Positions 1 to 9,938 of a stretch of 45,336 nt of DNA are shown piece by piece. Under the pieces are notes generated by a model. That model worked only from the letters and a program-made list of their open reading frames with translations, searched no databases and had not been told where the DNA came from. The number at the start of each line of letters is the position of its first letter. Position 1 is the first letter of the stretch. Position numbers and translations under genes: made by a program. Source of the DNA: Candidatus Rokuibacteriota bacterium (GTDB lineage: Bacteria > Bacteroidota > Bacteroidia > Flavobacteriales > Flavobacteriaceae); the NCBI GenBank assembly GCA_900299425.1, contig OMJU01000036.1:1-45336 (forward strand), read 5' to 3'.

Positions 1-334
<334 letters not shown>

Positions 335-344
335 GTACAACGTT

Positions 345-362
345 CCCCTCCTTCGGGAGGGG
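345..362 (+). other. UUCG-capped hairpin in the 23S-5S spacer
   Basis: A perfect 7-bp stem (CCCCTCC / GGAGGGG) is closed by a TTCG tetraloop just after the mature 23S end. C(UUCG)G is an exceptionally stable tetraloop. It is probably a processing or folding element of the rRNA precursor. No long T-run follows within the next few bases, so it is not a normal terminator. Confidence 0.6.
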
Positions 363-480
363 AGCACACTCTTTTTAATGACAAACTGGTTGTTTGCTGC
401 GTTTTTCTTTTCCTTTATGTTAAGTTATTGATGCTTTTGTCAAGAACAAAAGCCGTCTTTCAAATAGAAAGATGAAAATT

Positions 481-588
481 AAGGTGGCTATTGCGTCGGG
501 GCTCACCCCTTACCATTCCGAACAGGGAAGTTAAGCCCGACTGCGCCGATGATACTGCATTCCTGTGGGAAAGTAGGTCGCCGCCTTC
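481..588 (+). rRNA. rrf: 5S ribosomal RNA
   Basis: The terminal helix pairs AAGGTGGC (481-488) with GCCGCCTT (580-587), with one G-U pair. The conserved loop CCATTCCGAACAGGGAAGTTAAGCCC lies between about 513 and 538 (shown here only as a landmark: CCGAAC and AAGTTAAG are the diagnostic parts). The length of about 108 nt is normal for Bacteroidota 5S. It follows 23S by about 145 nt and is followed at once by an intrinsic terminator, so it is the last gene of the operon. The ends are accurate to a few bases. Confidence 0.95.
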
Positions 589-592
589 TTCT

Positions 593-627
593 AAGCCCGT
601 TATAGCAATATAACGGGTTTTTTTTTT
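593..627 (+). terminator. Intrinsic terminator of the rRNA operon
   Basis: A perfect 9-bp stem CCCGTTATA (596-604) / TATAACGGG (609-617) is closed by a GCAA tetraloop (GNRA type) and followed directly by ten T residues. This is a strong rightward terminator ending the 23S-5S transcript. Confidence 0.93.
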
Positions 628-692
628 GCTAAATTTGTAACTCAAGTGTAAGCTGCGGAATTGTAAATTATTAATATTGTCTAATTAGTCTT

Positions 693-2036
693 ATGAAAAA
701 ATTTTATATAATTTTTAGTTTGTTCACGATATTGAGTGCGCTCACCACGCGGGCTCAGGTAGTCATTGCTGTAATCAATGAGCCGAATATCGTTTTACTT
801 GATCCTTTTGATGGAACGATACTGAATCCATCGTTTATAGATTTGACGCCTTTGAGTCAGGGGCAGCCTAAGGCAATTGTACAGGTTGGAAATCAGATTT
901 GGATCAGTGATCAAACAGCGGACCGAATTGATCGCTTCGACCTTTCTGGAACCTATGTCAGTACTATTGATACAGGTTTAGACAATATTAAAGGGCTGAA
1001 TGTTATTGGCGAGGAAGTATGGGTGACCAATGCGGGGACCAATAATGGCGCACCTGGTAATGCAATAGTCCGATATGACTTTCAGGGCAATGCCTTAGGG
1101 AATTTCACCACAGTTGGTTCTTCTTTTGATGTGATTGACACCGGTAATGGTGAAGTTTATATTTCTTATATCAGTAATGATTCGCGCATTGAAAGACGCG
1201 ATTATCAGGGTAATGTATTGGGTGATTTAGTCCCGACAGGAGTGGTTACCTTCATACAGCAAATGGTTTTGGCACCAGACGCCAATACTGTTTTTGCCGC
1301 AGTTTTTAGTAATAATGGGGCAAATATTGCGGGTTTGTATGAGTTTAGTCGCACTGATGGGGCAATAGTTGATTTTTGGCAAGAAGGAAGCTTGCGTGGG
1401 TTAATGCCGCTGGGAAATGGCCAAATTCTGCTCAGCGCTGGAACCAATTACGGGGTCAAAATACTTGATCCTGTAAGCGGCAACACCACCCAATTATGGC
1501 CTGAATCATCACAGTACTTTGCGCGACTAAATTTGTCCCCTTGTAGCACGCCACCGACTCCCGTGGGAGCGGCAAATCAAAGCTTTAATGCAGGGGCTAC
1601 TATTGAGGATATTGTGGTAGATCCTACAGATGTTATTTGGTTTGCCACAGAATCAGATGCTTTAAATAATTCAAATCCTTTGGCCGCAGGAACGGAGTTA
1701 ATCGATAATGCTACCTATTATGCAATACAAGTTGTGGATGGCTGTCCTAGTTTACCGCTTGCAGTAACGGTAACCATCAGTGTATTATCCAATGCTGACT
1801 GGGATGTGGTAAAGATTATTTTGTCACCAAATCCTGTCAAAGACTACGTAGATTTTAGTACGTCTAAATTTATCTATAACTACCTGGTTTACAACAGTTT
1901 GGGTCAAAAGCTTCTTGAAGAAAACCTGAATGGACTTGAAGGCCGTATCGATCTTAGGACTTTAAACTCAGGAATCTACTTTATTCGATTCTCTGGTGAA
2001 AATGGGCACAAAACACTGGCAATAATCCGGCAATAA
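693..2036 (+). CDS. Secreted beta-propeller-like protein with T9SS sorting domain
   Basis: 447 aa. An N-terminal signal peptide (about residues 1-21, ending TTRAQ) is followed by blade-like repeats with NHL/YncE-type phrases (IWISDQTADRIDRFD, VWVTNAG, GEVYISYIS), suggesting a propeller to about residue 280. A region of about 285-365 resembles an Ig-like or Ig-fold domain. The last 75 residues form a type A T9SS sorting domain (SPNPVKDYVDF ... YNSLGQKLLEENL ... LNSGIYFIRF ... KTLAIIRQ). The protein should cross the inner membrane by Sec and the outer membrane by T9SS. No catalytic residues are evident and the ligand is unknown. The gene stands alone just downstream of the rRNA terminator. Confidence 0.85.
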   Translation: MKKFYIIFSLFTILSALTTRAQVVIAVINEPNIVLLDPFDGTILNPSFIDLTPLSQGQPKAIVQVGNQIWISDQTADRIDRFDLSGTYVSTIDTGLDNIKGLNVIGEEVWVTNAGTNNGAPGNAIVRYDFQGNALGNFTTVGSSFDVIDTGNGEVYISYISNDSRIERRDYQGNVLGDLVPTGVVTFIQQMVLAPDANTVFAAVFSNNGANIAGLYEFSRTDGAIVDFWQEGSLRGLMPLGNGQILLSAGTNYGVKILDPVSGNTTQLWPESSQYFARLNLSPCSTPPTPVGAANQSFNAGATIEDIVVDPTDVIWFATESDALNNSNPLAAGTELIDNATYYAIQVVDGCPSLPLAVTVTISVLSNADWDVVKIILSPNPVKDYVDFSTSKFIYNYLVYNSLGQKLLEENLNGLEGRIDLRTLNSGIYFIRFSGENGHKTLAIIRQ

Positions 2037-2101
2037 GAAGGGCTTATATTTAGTTTTATAGGACGCAGACTGTCATGCTTAGACGTGACCTAAAGAGAAG
2101 A

Positions 2102-2320
2102 TTAACGATCAAAAAAGACAGATACAATCTTTTTAATACCCCGAAACAAGGTATAAATAGTGGCGGCAACTCCGATTATTCCTAAGGGTAAGACCATATA
2201 AAGGGGTAGTACACTTTTATTGATAAATGCAAAATTCAATAGGTAGGTACTGATAAGTAAAAGGATAAGGCCAAGGCCAAGAGTTTTTAACCCTTGAACC
2301 ATTGCTTGTTTTTTATTCAT
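2102..2320 (-). CDS. DUF6095-like small membrane protein
   Basis: 72 aa with two predicted transmembrane helices (about residues 12-33 and 39-62) separated by a short polar loop, and a basic C-terminus (RGIKKIVSVFFDR). It matches the small flavobacterial family DUF6095, which is typically found beside murQ. Its ATG overlaps the murQ stop by 4 nt, so the two are translationally coupled. A role in the cell envelope is plausible from this coupling but unproven. Confidence 0.8.
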   Translation of the reverse strand: MNKKQAMVQGLKTLGLGLILLLISTYLLNFAFINKSVLPLYMVLPLGIIGVAATIYTLFRGIKKIVSVFFDR

Positions 2321-3126
2321 TGTAAAGAGTTTAATGCCCCACGAACACTGCCATGAGTTTTAATTAGGGCCATGGCATCAGGGCGTGAAATATTGCCAAA
2401 GTCCATAAGCATCTTGATTCCTCGCTCTACGAGTTTGTTATTGCTCAGTTGCATGTCAACCATTTTATTGTCTTGAACCCGACCGAGTTGAATCATCGTT
2501 GTGGTAGTGATCATGTTGAGTATGAGCTTTTGGGCTGTACCTGATTTTAACCTTGTGCTTCCTGTTAAGAATTCTGAGCCTACATCCACGGCAATTGGAT
2601 GATCTGCATTGTGGACAACAGGACTGTCCAAATTGCAACTAATGCTTCCGGTAATGATTCCGTGCGATCGACACGCTTTAAGTCCTGCAACGACATAAGG
2701 GGTTCTACCAGAGGCTGCTATGCCGATTACCACGTCCTTTGGGCAAATGTCATGTGCTTTGAGATCTATCCAAGCTTGTGTGGTGCTGTCCTCGGCAAAT
2801 TCTACCGCCTTTCTGATGGCACTATCACCACCGGCAATGATGCCTATTACCATATCATGAGGTACCCCAAAAGTCGGGGGACATTCACTAGCGTCGAGTA
2901 TGCCCAGGCGCCCACTTGTTCCAGCCCCAATATAAAAAAGGCGCCCGCCCTGTCGCATTTTTTCCACGATTACAGAAACTAAAGTCTCGATTTCAGGCAA
3001 TACAGATTCAACGGCCAAAGGGACTTTTTTATCCTCTTGATTCATCAAATACAGGAGCTCAGAGATAGACTTTTTTTCTAAATCTCTGTGCAGTGAATCT
3101 GACTCTGTAACGTTAGGTGTGGACAA
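2317..3126 (-). CDS. murQ: N-acetylmuramic acid 6-phosphate etherase MurQ
   Basis: 269 aa, the normal length. The enzyme cleaves the lactyl ether of MurNAc-6-phosphate to GlcNAc-6-phosphate and D-lactate during recycling of peptidoglycan sugars. It has a SIS (sugar isomerase) domain with the family signature GAGTSGRLGILDASECPPTFG at residues 67-87, whose Glu81 corresponds to a catalytic glutamate of the family. The start is a TTG: an in-frame TGA lies only two codons upstream and the next Met is residue 28, inside the conserved N-terminal region. It overlaps the DUF6095 gene downstream by 4 nt. Confidence 0.95.
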   Translation of the reverse strand: MSTPNVTESDSLHRDLEKKSISELLYLMNQEDKKVPLAVESVLPEIETLVSVIVEKMRQGGRLFYIGAGTSGRLGILDASECPPTFGVPHDMVIGIIAGGDSAIRKAVEFAEDSTTQAWIDLKAHDICPKDVVIGIAASGRTPYVVAGLKACRSHGIITGSISCNLDSPVVHNADHPIAVDVGSEFLTGSTRLKSGTAQKLILNMITTTTMIQLGRVQDNKMVDMQLSNNKLVERGIKMLMDFGNISRPDAMALIKTHGSVRGALNSLQ

Positions 3127-3190
3127 GGCAATTCAATAATGATATGAAGATAATCAAACCATTGTCAATCAAAAGGGAAAACACCCATTT

Positions 3191-4045
3191 TTATTCAACC
3201 ACGACACTCTTTCGGTACTCTTGAACCAAAGCAAAATAACCCAAGGCATAGTTGTCTGGATTATTGACGTTGTTATAATTGTTATTATTATCAATGTCTG
3301 TGGCATTGATTAAGTTCCCGCGCACTGAAACTGCCGGTGAGGCAAAAGGACCGAAGCCACCCTCACTTTGTTCACGCAAAAGATTCATATAGTTGAAAAA
3401 ATCACGATCAATCCCCATGATACTTACCGTTAAGGTATCGCCAGGATTAAAGGTTTTGTCATAGAAATAGGAGAACTCAAATTGCTGCCCATCGTAAAAA
3501 AGGTCTTCAGAGGCGAAAAAATCACCATTGTTGTAATCAAATAAATAGAAGTCTTGTCGATCCCCTATATCCGTATAACGCACAAGCAGTTCTGTTGACT
3601 CCTCATTGAAAAGACTGCCATCACCTATGGTCAGCTGATCAATAGGCACAGCGTATTGCATGCGCGATTCGGCAACATAGATTTGACCGAGGTAGTCTAT
3701 CTGTAAAAACCATCGATCACGAGCGAGCTCATGAGTGGAGAAGACTTGCTGATAAATTCCGGATCCAGGCTCTGTTTCATCTAAGACTTGGTCTGTATTA
3801 TTACCAGGATTATCAAGATTACTCAAAGTCATCTGGTCCACGGAAACAGGGGCAATGGTTCCAAAAAAATCACTGGTCTGTCGAACCTCAATTGAAACAA
3901 GCGTTGTACTCTGGGTGGTGTCAAGTCGCACTAGGGCATCGACAATCAGTTTCGGTTCTTGATCAGGAAGTTCTAAGGTAATCACCTCTTGGCATGAAGA
4001 CCATAAAACTGTGGCTAATGACAACATAAAAATTAATCGCTTCAT
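3191..4045 (-). CDS. DUF4249 outer-membrane lipoprotein
   Basis: 284 aa. The N-terminus is a lipoprotein signal (about residues 1-18, lipobox LWSSC). The rest matches the DUF4249 family (EVITLELPDQEPKLIVDALV near the start, then a beta-rich body). DUF4249 proteins are normally encoded beside a TonB-dependent receptor and are thought to act as its surface-exposed partner. Here the gene follows the receptor gene with a 3-nt gap, so the two form one transcription unit. The substrate cannot be read from sequence. Confidence 0.88.
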   Translation of the reverse strand: MKRLIFMLSLATVLWSSCQEVITLELPDQEPKLIVDALVRLDTTQSTTLVSIEVRQTSDFFGTIAPVSVDQMTLSNLDNPGNNTDQVLDETEPGSGIYQQVFSTHELARDRWFLQIDYLGQIYVAESRMQYAVPIDQLTIGDGSLFNEESTELLVRYTDIGDRQDFYLFDYNNGDFFASEDLFYDGQQFEFSYFYDKTFNPGDTLTVSIMGIDRDFFNYMNLLREQSEGGFGPFASPAVSVRGNLINATDIDNNNNYNNVNNPDNYALGYFALVQEYRKSVVVE

Positions 4046-4048
4046 GAT

Positions 4049-6472
4049 TTAGAATTTAAAGTTATAGGTCACTGCAGGAACAAGACCAAAAATTGAGGTG
4101 CGGACTGCTTCATTGACCCCGGTGTCAGCGTTTTGTCTAAAATTGATGGATGCAGCATTCATTCTGTTATAAACGTTGTAAATACTGAAGACCCATTCAC
4201 TCTGATATAGGGCATTTGATTTGCGTTTTGGTGTATAGGTGGCCGAAAGATCAAGTCGGTGATAGTCCGGTAGTCTTTGCTCATTACGCAATCCGTAATA
4301 GGGTACAACAACCCCTTGAAAGTCGAATTGTCCTATGGGGTAATTGGTAGGCAGTCCAGCTTGATAGATAAAATTTCCGTTTATTTTCCAACGATCATTC
4401 AGGGTATAAGCCGCGTAAATGGATAAGTCGTGTGGTTTGTCGTAGGGCGTATTGTACCACTGTCCGTTGTTGATCCCAATTTCATTTTCATTTCTAGGGG
4501 CGGTTTTTTGCTCACTTTTAGACAAAGTATAGGCGACCCAACCTTGAAGGACTCCTTCATTTTTTCGCAATAAAAACTCAAGCCCATAGGCGCGCGCATT
4601 TCCATCTAAGATTACCTGCTCGATGGCATCATTTGCCACTAGATTTGCCCCGTCGATGTAGTCGATTCTATGAGCAACGTCTTTGTAATAGGCCTCAACC
4701 TCTAGTGAATATGCGCGATCCTTCAGAAAACTAAAAACACCAATAGCATATTGATCTAAGCGCTGCGGCTGCACATAAGGACCACTGGGCGTCCAAACAT
4801 CTAAAGGAGTGGGGCTGCTGGTATTTGACAATAAGTGCAAGTACTGTGATAGTTTTGTATAGCTCGCCTTGATGGAAATATCATCTGTCAAAGTGTACGA
4901 TGCGGCTAGACGCGGTTCCCAATTGCTGTAAGTTTTTAATCGCTCCCACCGATCTACACTAATGGTTTCTATGGGGTCAGCTTCCTTATAAATAAGCAAG
5001 AAAGGGTCAAAAATAACTGGCGCATCATCAGCATATAACTGAAACTCATCTTGACCAAAGCGCATGAAGTGACTCGCCCGAAGTCCAATTTCTGTGCGTA
5101 AGCGCGGCGAAATCTCCCACTCCACATCGAGGTATAGGGCCGCTTCATTGGCGTATTTTTGTGTGAGTTGATCAGCGACAATCCCTGAATCTGGGCGGTT
5201 GGGTATGATTTTACCTGGATTAAAGCCGTAGTATATAATTTGCAAGCCGTAATTCAGCTGTAAACCTTTACTTAAGTAGTGATTGAAATCGTATTTTAGG
5301 TTAAAATTCTCAATACCAGAATCCCACTGAAACCCTACAAAATCTAATTCTAAGCCGTAATAATAGTTTGAATATATCAGGGAAAGATTCGAAAAGAGCT
5401 TATTCGAAAAATTATGGTTCCAACGAAAATTAAAAACGGCATTGCCATAACTGTTGATAAAACTGTCCTGAATTCCAAAGTAATCACGACCAAAGTAACC
5501 AGAAAGATAAAGACTGTTTCGGTCGTTAATCTTATAGTTTATTTTGGTATTTAGATCGTAAAAATAGGCTGTATTCTCAATGTCGAATAAGGGTAAAAAT
5601 AAATGGGCGTAGGAGCCACGACCACCCACGAGAAATGCTGCTTCATCTTTTTTGATAGGCCCTTCTACCAAAAGACGACTGGCTACAGCGCCGATACCAC
5701 CGCTGACTTTAAAAATTTTGCTATTGCCCTCTTTTTGATAAATGTCTAATACGGAAGATACTCTTGAGCCGTAACGTGCGGGAATACTTCCTTTGTATAG
5801 CTTTAAATCTTTTATTGCCTCGGGATTAAATACCGAAAAGAAGCCGAATAAGTGTGATGAATTAAAAATTGTGGCCTCATCCAGAAGGATTAAATTTTGA
5901 TCCGCAGCGCCCCCGCGCACATTAAAACCAGAAGCACCTTCTCCGGCGTTACTCACCCCTGGCAACAGTAAGAGTGATTTTATGACGTCAGCCTCTCCTA
6001 AGACAACAGGTATGTTTTTAATGGTTTGAGCCGTCAGACTGTTGACACTCATCTGAGGTGTAGTTATATCGAGTGCCTCAACATCTGCTTTGATCACAAC
6101 TTCTTCAAGTTCCTCAGCATTTTCCCCTAAGGCGATATCGATAACTACAGAGGTGTTCAATTCAACTGTTTTGCGCTCAATTGTGTACCCCAAAGTGCTG
6201 TAAATCAATTCATGCGTGCCTTGCGGCAAGGTAATGGAATAGAACCCGTAGGCATTGGTAATCACCCCTGCACGCAGCTCGGGGATCAAAACATTAACCC
6301 CAATGAGCGTCTCTCCGGAGTTAAGATCTGTGACCACTCCACTAATGGTATATTCTTGTTGACCGTGGAGGTTTACCGTCGATAGGCTGAACAATAACCC
6401 AAAAAGACTGGTAAATAGCCAATTTTTGCTCTCCTTTAGAAAGAGCGCAAGGAAGATGTGTGTGTATTTCAT
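4049..6472 (-). CDS. TonB-dependent receptor with carboxypeptidase-like regulatory domain
   Basis: 807 aa. Signal peptide (to about residue 38, ending NLHGQ), then a CarboxypepD-regulatory-like beta-sandwich (about 40-125: YTISGVVTDLNSGETLIGVNV), a plug domain (about 145-250: IPVVLGEADVIKSLLLLPG, FNVRGGAADQNLILLDEA) and a 22-strand type barrel ending in an aromatic residue (VTYNFKF). It is an outer-membrane transporter energised by TonB-ExbB-ExbD. It belongs to the shorter SusC-like group paired with DUF4249 lipoproteins rather than with SusD. It starts 18 nt after the icd stop, so some co-transcription with icd is possible. Confidence 0.93.
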   Translation of the reverse strand: MKYTHIFLALFLKESKNWLFTSLFGLLFSLSTVNLHGQQEYTISGVVTDLNSGETLIGVNVLIPELRAGVITNAYGFYSITLPQGTHELIYSTLGYTIERKTVELNTSVVIDIALGENAEELEEVVIKADVEALDITTPQMSVNSLTAQTIKNIPVVLGEADVIKSLLLLPGVSNAGEGASGFNVRGGAADQNLILLDEATIFNSSHLFGFFSVFNPEAIKDLKLYKGSIPARYGSRVSSVLDIYQKEGNSKIFKVSGGIGAVASRLLVEGPIKKDEAAFLVGGRGSYAHLFLPLFDIENTAYFYDLNTKINYKINDRNSLYLSGYFGRDYFGIQDSFINSYGNAVFNFRWNHNFSNKLFSNLSLIYSNYYYGLELDFVGFQWDSGIENFNLKYDFNHYLSKGLQLNYGLQIIYYGFNPGKIIPNRPDSGIVADQLTQKYANEAALYLDVEWEISPRLRTEIGLRASHFMRFGQDEFQLYADDAPVIFDPFLLIYKEADPIETISVDRWERLKTYSNWEPRLAASYTLTDDISIKASYTKLSQYLHLLSNTSSPTPLDVWTPSGPYVQPQRLDQYAIGVFSFLKDRAYSLEVEAYYKDVAHRIDYIDGANLVANDAIEQVILDGNARAYGLEFLLRKNEGVLQGWVAYTLSKSEQKTAPRNENEIGINNGQWYNTPYDKPHDLSIYAAYTLNDRWKINGNFIYQAGLPTNYPIGQFDFQGVVVPYYGLRNEQRLPDYHRLDLSATYTPKRKSNALYQSEWVFSIYNVYNRMNAASINFRQNADTGVNEAVRTSIFGLVPAVTYNFKF

Positions 6473-6490
6473 TTTATTGCCTGTGTGCCA

Positions 6491-8716
6491 TTAAATTCCT
6501 TTGAGTATGTGGTTAAAGGTTAGGCTGCACTGCATATGCTGGGAGACGGCTTGAACATCAGGGGCGTAGTAACCACTAATATCCACAGGGTGCCCCTGCA
6601 CTTGGTTGAGTTCATTGACTATGGTTTGTTCTTGAGATTTTAAGGCATCGGCAATTGGACCAAAGTGGGCCGCTAAGGCATGATCTTGGTCTTGATTTGC
6701 GAGGGCTTCTGCCCAGTAAGATGCCAAATAAAAATGACTGCCTCGATTGTCCAGTTCGTGAACTTTGCGAGAGGGAGACTTTTGTTGATCCAATAGTTTC
6801 TCTGTGGCCTGATCTAAGGCCTTAGCTAAAACCATAGCTTTTGGATTGTTATTTTTTTCACCGAAATGCTCAAAGGAAACCGCAAGGGCTAAGAATTCCC
6901 CTAATGAATCCCAACGCAGGTGATTTTCTGCGGTAAACTGTGAAACGTGTTTAGGCGCTGAACCTCCAGCTCCTGTCTCAAATAAACCGCCACCGTTCAT
7001 AAGCGGCACAATAGATAACATTTTGGCACTTGTGCCAAGTTCAAGAATAGGAAAGAGGTCTGTGAGATAGTCACGTAGAACATTCCCAGTGACCGAAATT
7101 GTGTTTTCCCCACGAGCCAGTCGCTCCAGGGTATATTCTGTCGCCTTTTGTGGGGCTAGAATCTCAAGGGTTAGATTTTGGGTGTCATAATCGTTAAGAT
7201 AGTGCTTAACTTTTTTAATGAGCTCAGCATCATGGGCGCGATTCTGGTCTAGCCAAAAAACCGCTGGCCATCCAGTTGCTGTGGCTCGGGCGATGGCTAA
7301 TTTCACCCAGTCTTGAATCGGCGCGTCTTTAACTTGACACATTCTAAAAATATCACCTGCATTCACTTGGAAAGAAAATACCGCAGTGCCTTGCTGATCC
7401 AATACCTGAATCATTCCAGATTCTTGAATTTCGAAAGTTTTATCGTGCGAACCGTATTCTTCAGCTTTTTGCGCCATTAGCCCGACGTTAGGCACCGTGC
7501 CCATGGTCGCAGGATCAAAAGCCCCGTTTGCTTTACAAAAATCAATTGTTGCTTGATAGACTCCTGCGTAAGAACTGTCTGGGATAACAGCCAGTGTATC
7601 TTGCAAGGCACCGTTTTTGTCCCACATTTGACCTGAGTTACGGATCATTGCGGGCATTGAAGCGTCAATAATTACATCACTCGGGACATGTAGATTGGTA
7701 ATGCCTCGATCTGAGTCTACCATAGCTAAATCAGGTCTTTGGCTGTAACAATCAAGGATACTTTGCTCAACAGCTTGCTTTTGCTCTTGGGGCAGATTCC
7801 GAATTTTACTGATGAGATCCCCAAAACCATTGCTTACATTGATACCTAGCTCATTGAACAGCGCACCATGTTTTTCAAAAACCGGGGCAAAAAAGGCTTT
7901 TACCGCGTGTCCAAAAATGATGGGATCACTCACTTTCATCATGGTGGCCTTCATATGAAGTGAAAGCAACAATTGCTCCTGACCTGCTTGCTCAATTGCT
8001 TGAGTTAAGAATTGAGTCAAAGCTTCGCGCTGCATTAAGGAAGCATCGGCAATTTCCCCTTCTAGGATTTTAATACCCTCTTTTAAAACTGATTCAACGC
8101 CCGAATCTGACTTCAAAACAATCTTCAGAACATCGGTTTGAGTAAAAGTTTTGGATTCTTCATTGTGAAAAAAGTCGCCCTGGCTCATAGTAGCTACTTT
8201 TGTTTTGCACTCTGATTTCCACACACCCATTTTGTGCGGGTGTTTTTTAGCGTAATTTTTAACGGCCATCGGGGCGCGGCGATCACTATTACCCTCGCGC
8301 AATACAGGATTTACAGCACTTCCTTTAATCTTATCATAAGTGGCTTTAATTATTTCTTGCTCCGAGGTTTGTGGTTGTTGAGGATAGTCAGGTATCGCGT
8401 AACCCTTGTTTTGAAGTTCTTCAATTGCGCTCAATAATTGAGGCATTGACGCACTAATATTGGGTAATTTTATAATGTTTGCCTCCGGCGTTTTTGCTAA
8501 CTCTCCGAGCATCTGCAGGGCATCAATTGTTTTTTGATCCTCGATCAAATAATCATTGAAGTTAGCCAGAATTCGACCAGCTAATGAAATGTCCGCAGTA
8601 TCTAAAGTGATTCCAGCATGCTGGGCAAATTTCTGAACGACTGGCAAGAGTGAATGGGTCGCTAAAAAAGGAGCTTCGTCTGTAATGGTATAATAGATAT
8701 CAGGGGTAGATTTCAT
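6491..8716 (-). CDS. icd: NADP-dependent isocitrate dehydrogenase, monomeric type
   Basis: 741 aa, the normal size for the monomeric (IDH-II) class, which is unrelated in length to the roughly 420 aa dimeric enzymes. It oxidatively decarboxylates isocitrate to 2-oxoglutarate with NADP in the TCA cycle. Family landmarks include [14 protein letters not shown] (about residues 291-304), [37 protein letters not shown] and [20 protein letters not shown] full Bacteroidota promoter lies just upstream (8758-8789), giving a leader of about 35-40 nt. Confidence 0.97.
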   Translation of the reverse strand: MKSTPDIYYTITDEAPFLATHSLLPVVQKFAQHAGITLDTADISLAGRILANFNDYLIEDQKTIDALQMLGELAKTPEANIIKLPNISASMPQLLSAIEELQNKGYAIPDYPQQPQTSEQEIIKATYDKIKGSAVNPVLREGNSDRRAPMAVKNYAKKHPHKMGVWKSECKTKVATMSQGDFFHNEESKTFTQTDVLKIVLKSDSGVESVLKEGIKILEGEIADASLMQREALTQFLTQAIEQAGQEQLLLSLHMKATMMKVSDPIIFGHAVKAFFAPVFEKHGALFNELGINVSNGFGDLISKIRNLPQEQKQAVEQSILDCYSQRPDLAMVDSDRGITNLHVPSDVIIDASMPAMIRNSGQMWDKNGALQDTLAVIPDSSYAGVYQATIDFCKANGAFDPATMGTVPNVGLMAQKAEEYGSHDKTFEIQESGMIQVLDQQGTAVFSFQVNAGDIFRMCQVKDAPIQDWVKLAIARATATGWPAVFWLDQNRAHDAELIKKVKHYLNDYDTQNLTLEILAPQKATEYTLERLARGENTISVTGNVLRDYLTDLFPILELGTSAKMLSIVPLMNGGGLFETGAGGSAPKHVSQFTAENHLRWDSLGEFLALAVSFEHFGEKNNNPKAMVLAKALDQATEKLLDQQKSPSRKVHELDNRGSHFYLASYWAEALANQDQDHALAAHFGPIADALKSQEQTIVNELNQVQGHPVDISGYYAPDVQAVSQHMQCSLTFNHILKGI

Positions 8717-8757
8717 TGTGCTTTGTATTTCGCAATTGAGACTTTTTTAAAGGCCTG

Positions 8758-8789
8758 CAAATATAGTGAATCGGGATGAAGCCTTCAAA
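8758..8789 (-). promoter_or_regulatory. Bacteroidota-type promoter of icd
   Basis: Read on the minus strand: TTTG (8789-8786), 20 nt, then TATATTTG (8765-8758), matching the TTG / TAnnTTTG consensus of the Bacteroidota major sigma factor. The predicted start is around 8752, about 36 nt before the icd ATG. Confidence 0.75.
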
Positions 8790-8844
8790 AAAATGAAGTA
8801 CAAGCGTATTAATATTAAGGCCGTTCAGCACCTTAACTGGCGGC

Positions 8845-8890
8845 TAAAAACAAGAAAAGCCATATCATCGTACGAATACTTTGATATGGC
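8845..8890 (-). terminator. Leftward intrinsic terminator with no assigned gene
   Basis: Read on the minus strand, GCCATATCA (8890-8882) pairs perfectly over 9 bp with TGATATGGC (8867-8859) around a 14-nt loop. It is followed by the T-rich tail TTTTCTTGTTTTT. No intact gene lies upstream before the rplS terminator at about 9531, so it must end either an unannotated leftward transcript or read-through. Confidence 0.65.
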
Positions 8891-9530
8891 TCCTTGTGAG
8901 TCTAGCCGTTACCAATTAATCTTTACGATTCAAGGCAGGTTTATTAAACCCCCGCAATTGTGGCTTGCTTTTTAAGCGACGTCCCCATACGGTTTATGAG
9001 GTTTGATTGTTGGAGACTTTTTGCTCAAGAAGATCTTTTATTTCATTGCTGAAATTTTCAGATCATTGTCCTTGAGGGTTTAGGTCTCCAGCGCTTTGGG
9101 TTTATTCTATCGGGCTTTGGTCCTTAGACGCATTGCTGCTTCTAATATACTTAAGGGCCCTGTGAATTCCTTATTTGCGCTGTATTGATCTTTGCTTTAG
9201 ATAAATATCGGTCTATTTCTAGCCTTGTATTATCTCTGCACTGCCCTTGACAAAGCGCTATTGCTAGTGCTCTTACTTGCGGCAGGCTTTTTGCCGATCA
9301 TTTTTGTCAAACTTCAACTTGTGGGAACCGACTCACCTTTCGATAAAAAGTTCAAAATCCCCTAGTGCAGATTTCGGCTTTTTTATTGAAAGTATATTTA
9401 AGAACGTTTCTTAATATCGCCGCGATTAGTCTCGCTTTGATGGTTCTAAAGTAGTGAGCTTTTTGAATTTACAAAATTTATAGTGGCCTTAAATAACAAC
9501 AGCTTTTTAACCGGGGTTATGAACAATTGT
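8891..9530 (-). other. Gene-free interval: candidate leftward ncRNA or gene remnant
   Basis: About 640 nt lie between two leftward terminators with no intact reading frame of credible length. On the minus strand one frame (codons beginning at positions congruent to 9301) gives protein-like pieces broken by repeated stops, for example KEFTGPLSILEAAMRL and KSPTIKPHKPYGDVA; this could be chance or a decayed gene. Several short self-complementary pieces occur in 8930-9000, such as GGTTT-AAT-AAACC. I found no tmRNA, RNase P, SRP or riboswitch signature. I saw no clear TAnnTTTG promoter at its upstream edge. Confidence 0.35.
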
Positions 9531-9565
9531 AAATAACAAAGGCAGCCCTTATCTGGACTGCCTTT
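9531..9565 (-). terminator. Intrinsic terminator of rplS
   Basis: On the minus strand AAAGGCAG (9565-9558) pairs with CTGCCTTT (9545-9538), extended by a GG/CC step inside, with a 6-nt loop and a TTTGTTATTT tail. It lies 22 nt after the rplS stop and ends that transcript. Confidence 0.85.
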
Positions 9566-9587
9566 GCGTGATTTGGTTGAGCAAAAA

Positions 9588-9938
9588 TTAGTATTTCTTT
9601 TCTTTAATTCTTGCTTTCTTACCGGTCAATTCTCTGAAGTAATAGATACGTTTTCTGCGTACACTACCGCGTTTGTTGACCTCAATTTTTTGAAGTGCTG
9701 GTAAATTGACTGGGAAAATACGTTCTACCCCAATAGTACCAGACATTTTTCGGATTGTAAAAGTTTTTGAACTTCCAGTTCCTTTGACTTGAATCACGAC
9801 ACCGCGGAAAAACTGAGTACGGGTTTTTTCACCTTCGCGGATTTCGTAATAAACCGTAATGGTGTCCCCAGCTGAAAACTCAGGAAATTCCTTTTTGGTT
9901 ACGAATTCGTCTTGAACAAATTTGATTAAAGATTCCAT
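9588..9938 (-). CDS. rplS: 50S ribosomal protein L19
   Basis: 116 aa, the normal length. L19 sits at the interface of the 30S and 50S subunits. Typical family phrases are FSAGDTITVYYEIREGEKTRTQ, FRGVVIQVKGTGSSKTFTIRKMS and VERIFPVNLPALQKIEV, with a basic tail rich in Arg and Lys. It has its own promoter (10007-10036) and terminator, so it is expressed separately from trmD, which lies upstream in the same direction. Confidence 0.98.
   Translation of the reverse strand: MESLIKFVQDEFVTKKEFPEFSAGDTITVYYEIREGEKTRTQFFRGVVIQVKGTGSSKTFTIRKMSGTIGVERIFPVNLPALQKIEVNKRGSVRRKRIYYFRELTGKKARIKEKKY

Noticed and set aside
8766-8975. 69-codon rightward reading frame with a GTG start in the icd-rplS gap
   Set aside because: Its 5' end overlaps the icd promoter on the other strand, its middle is the terminator hairpin at 8859-8890, the composition is not protein-like, and no family is recognisable.
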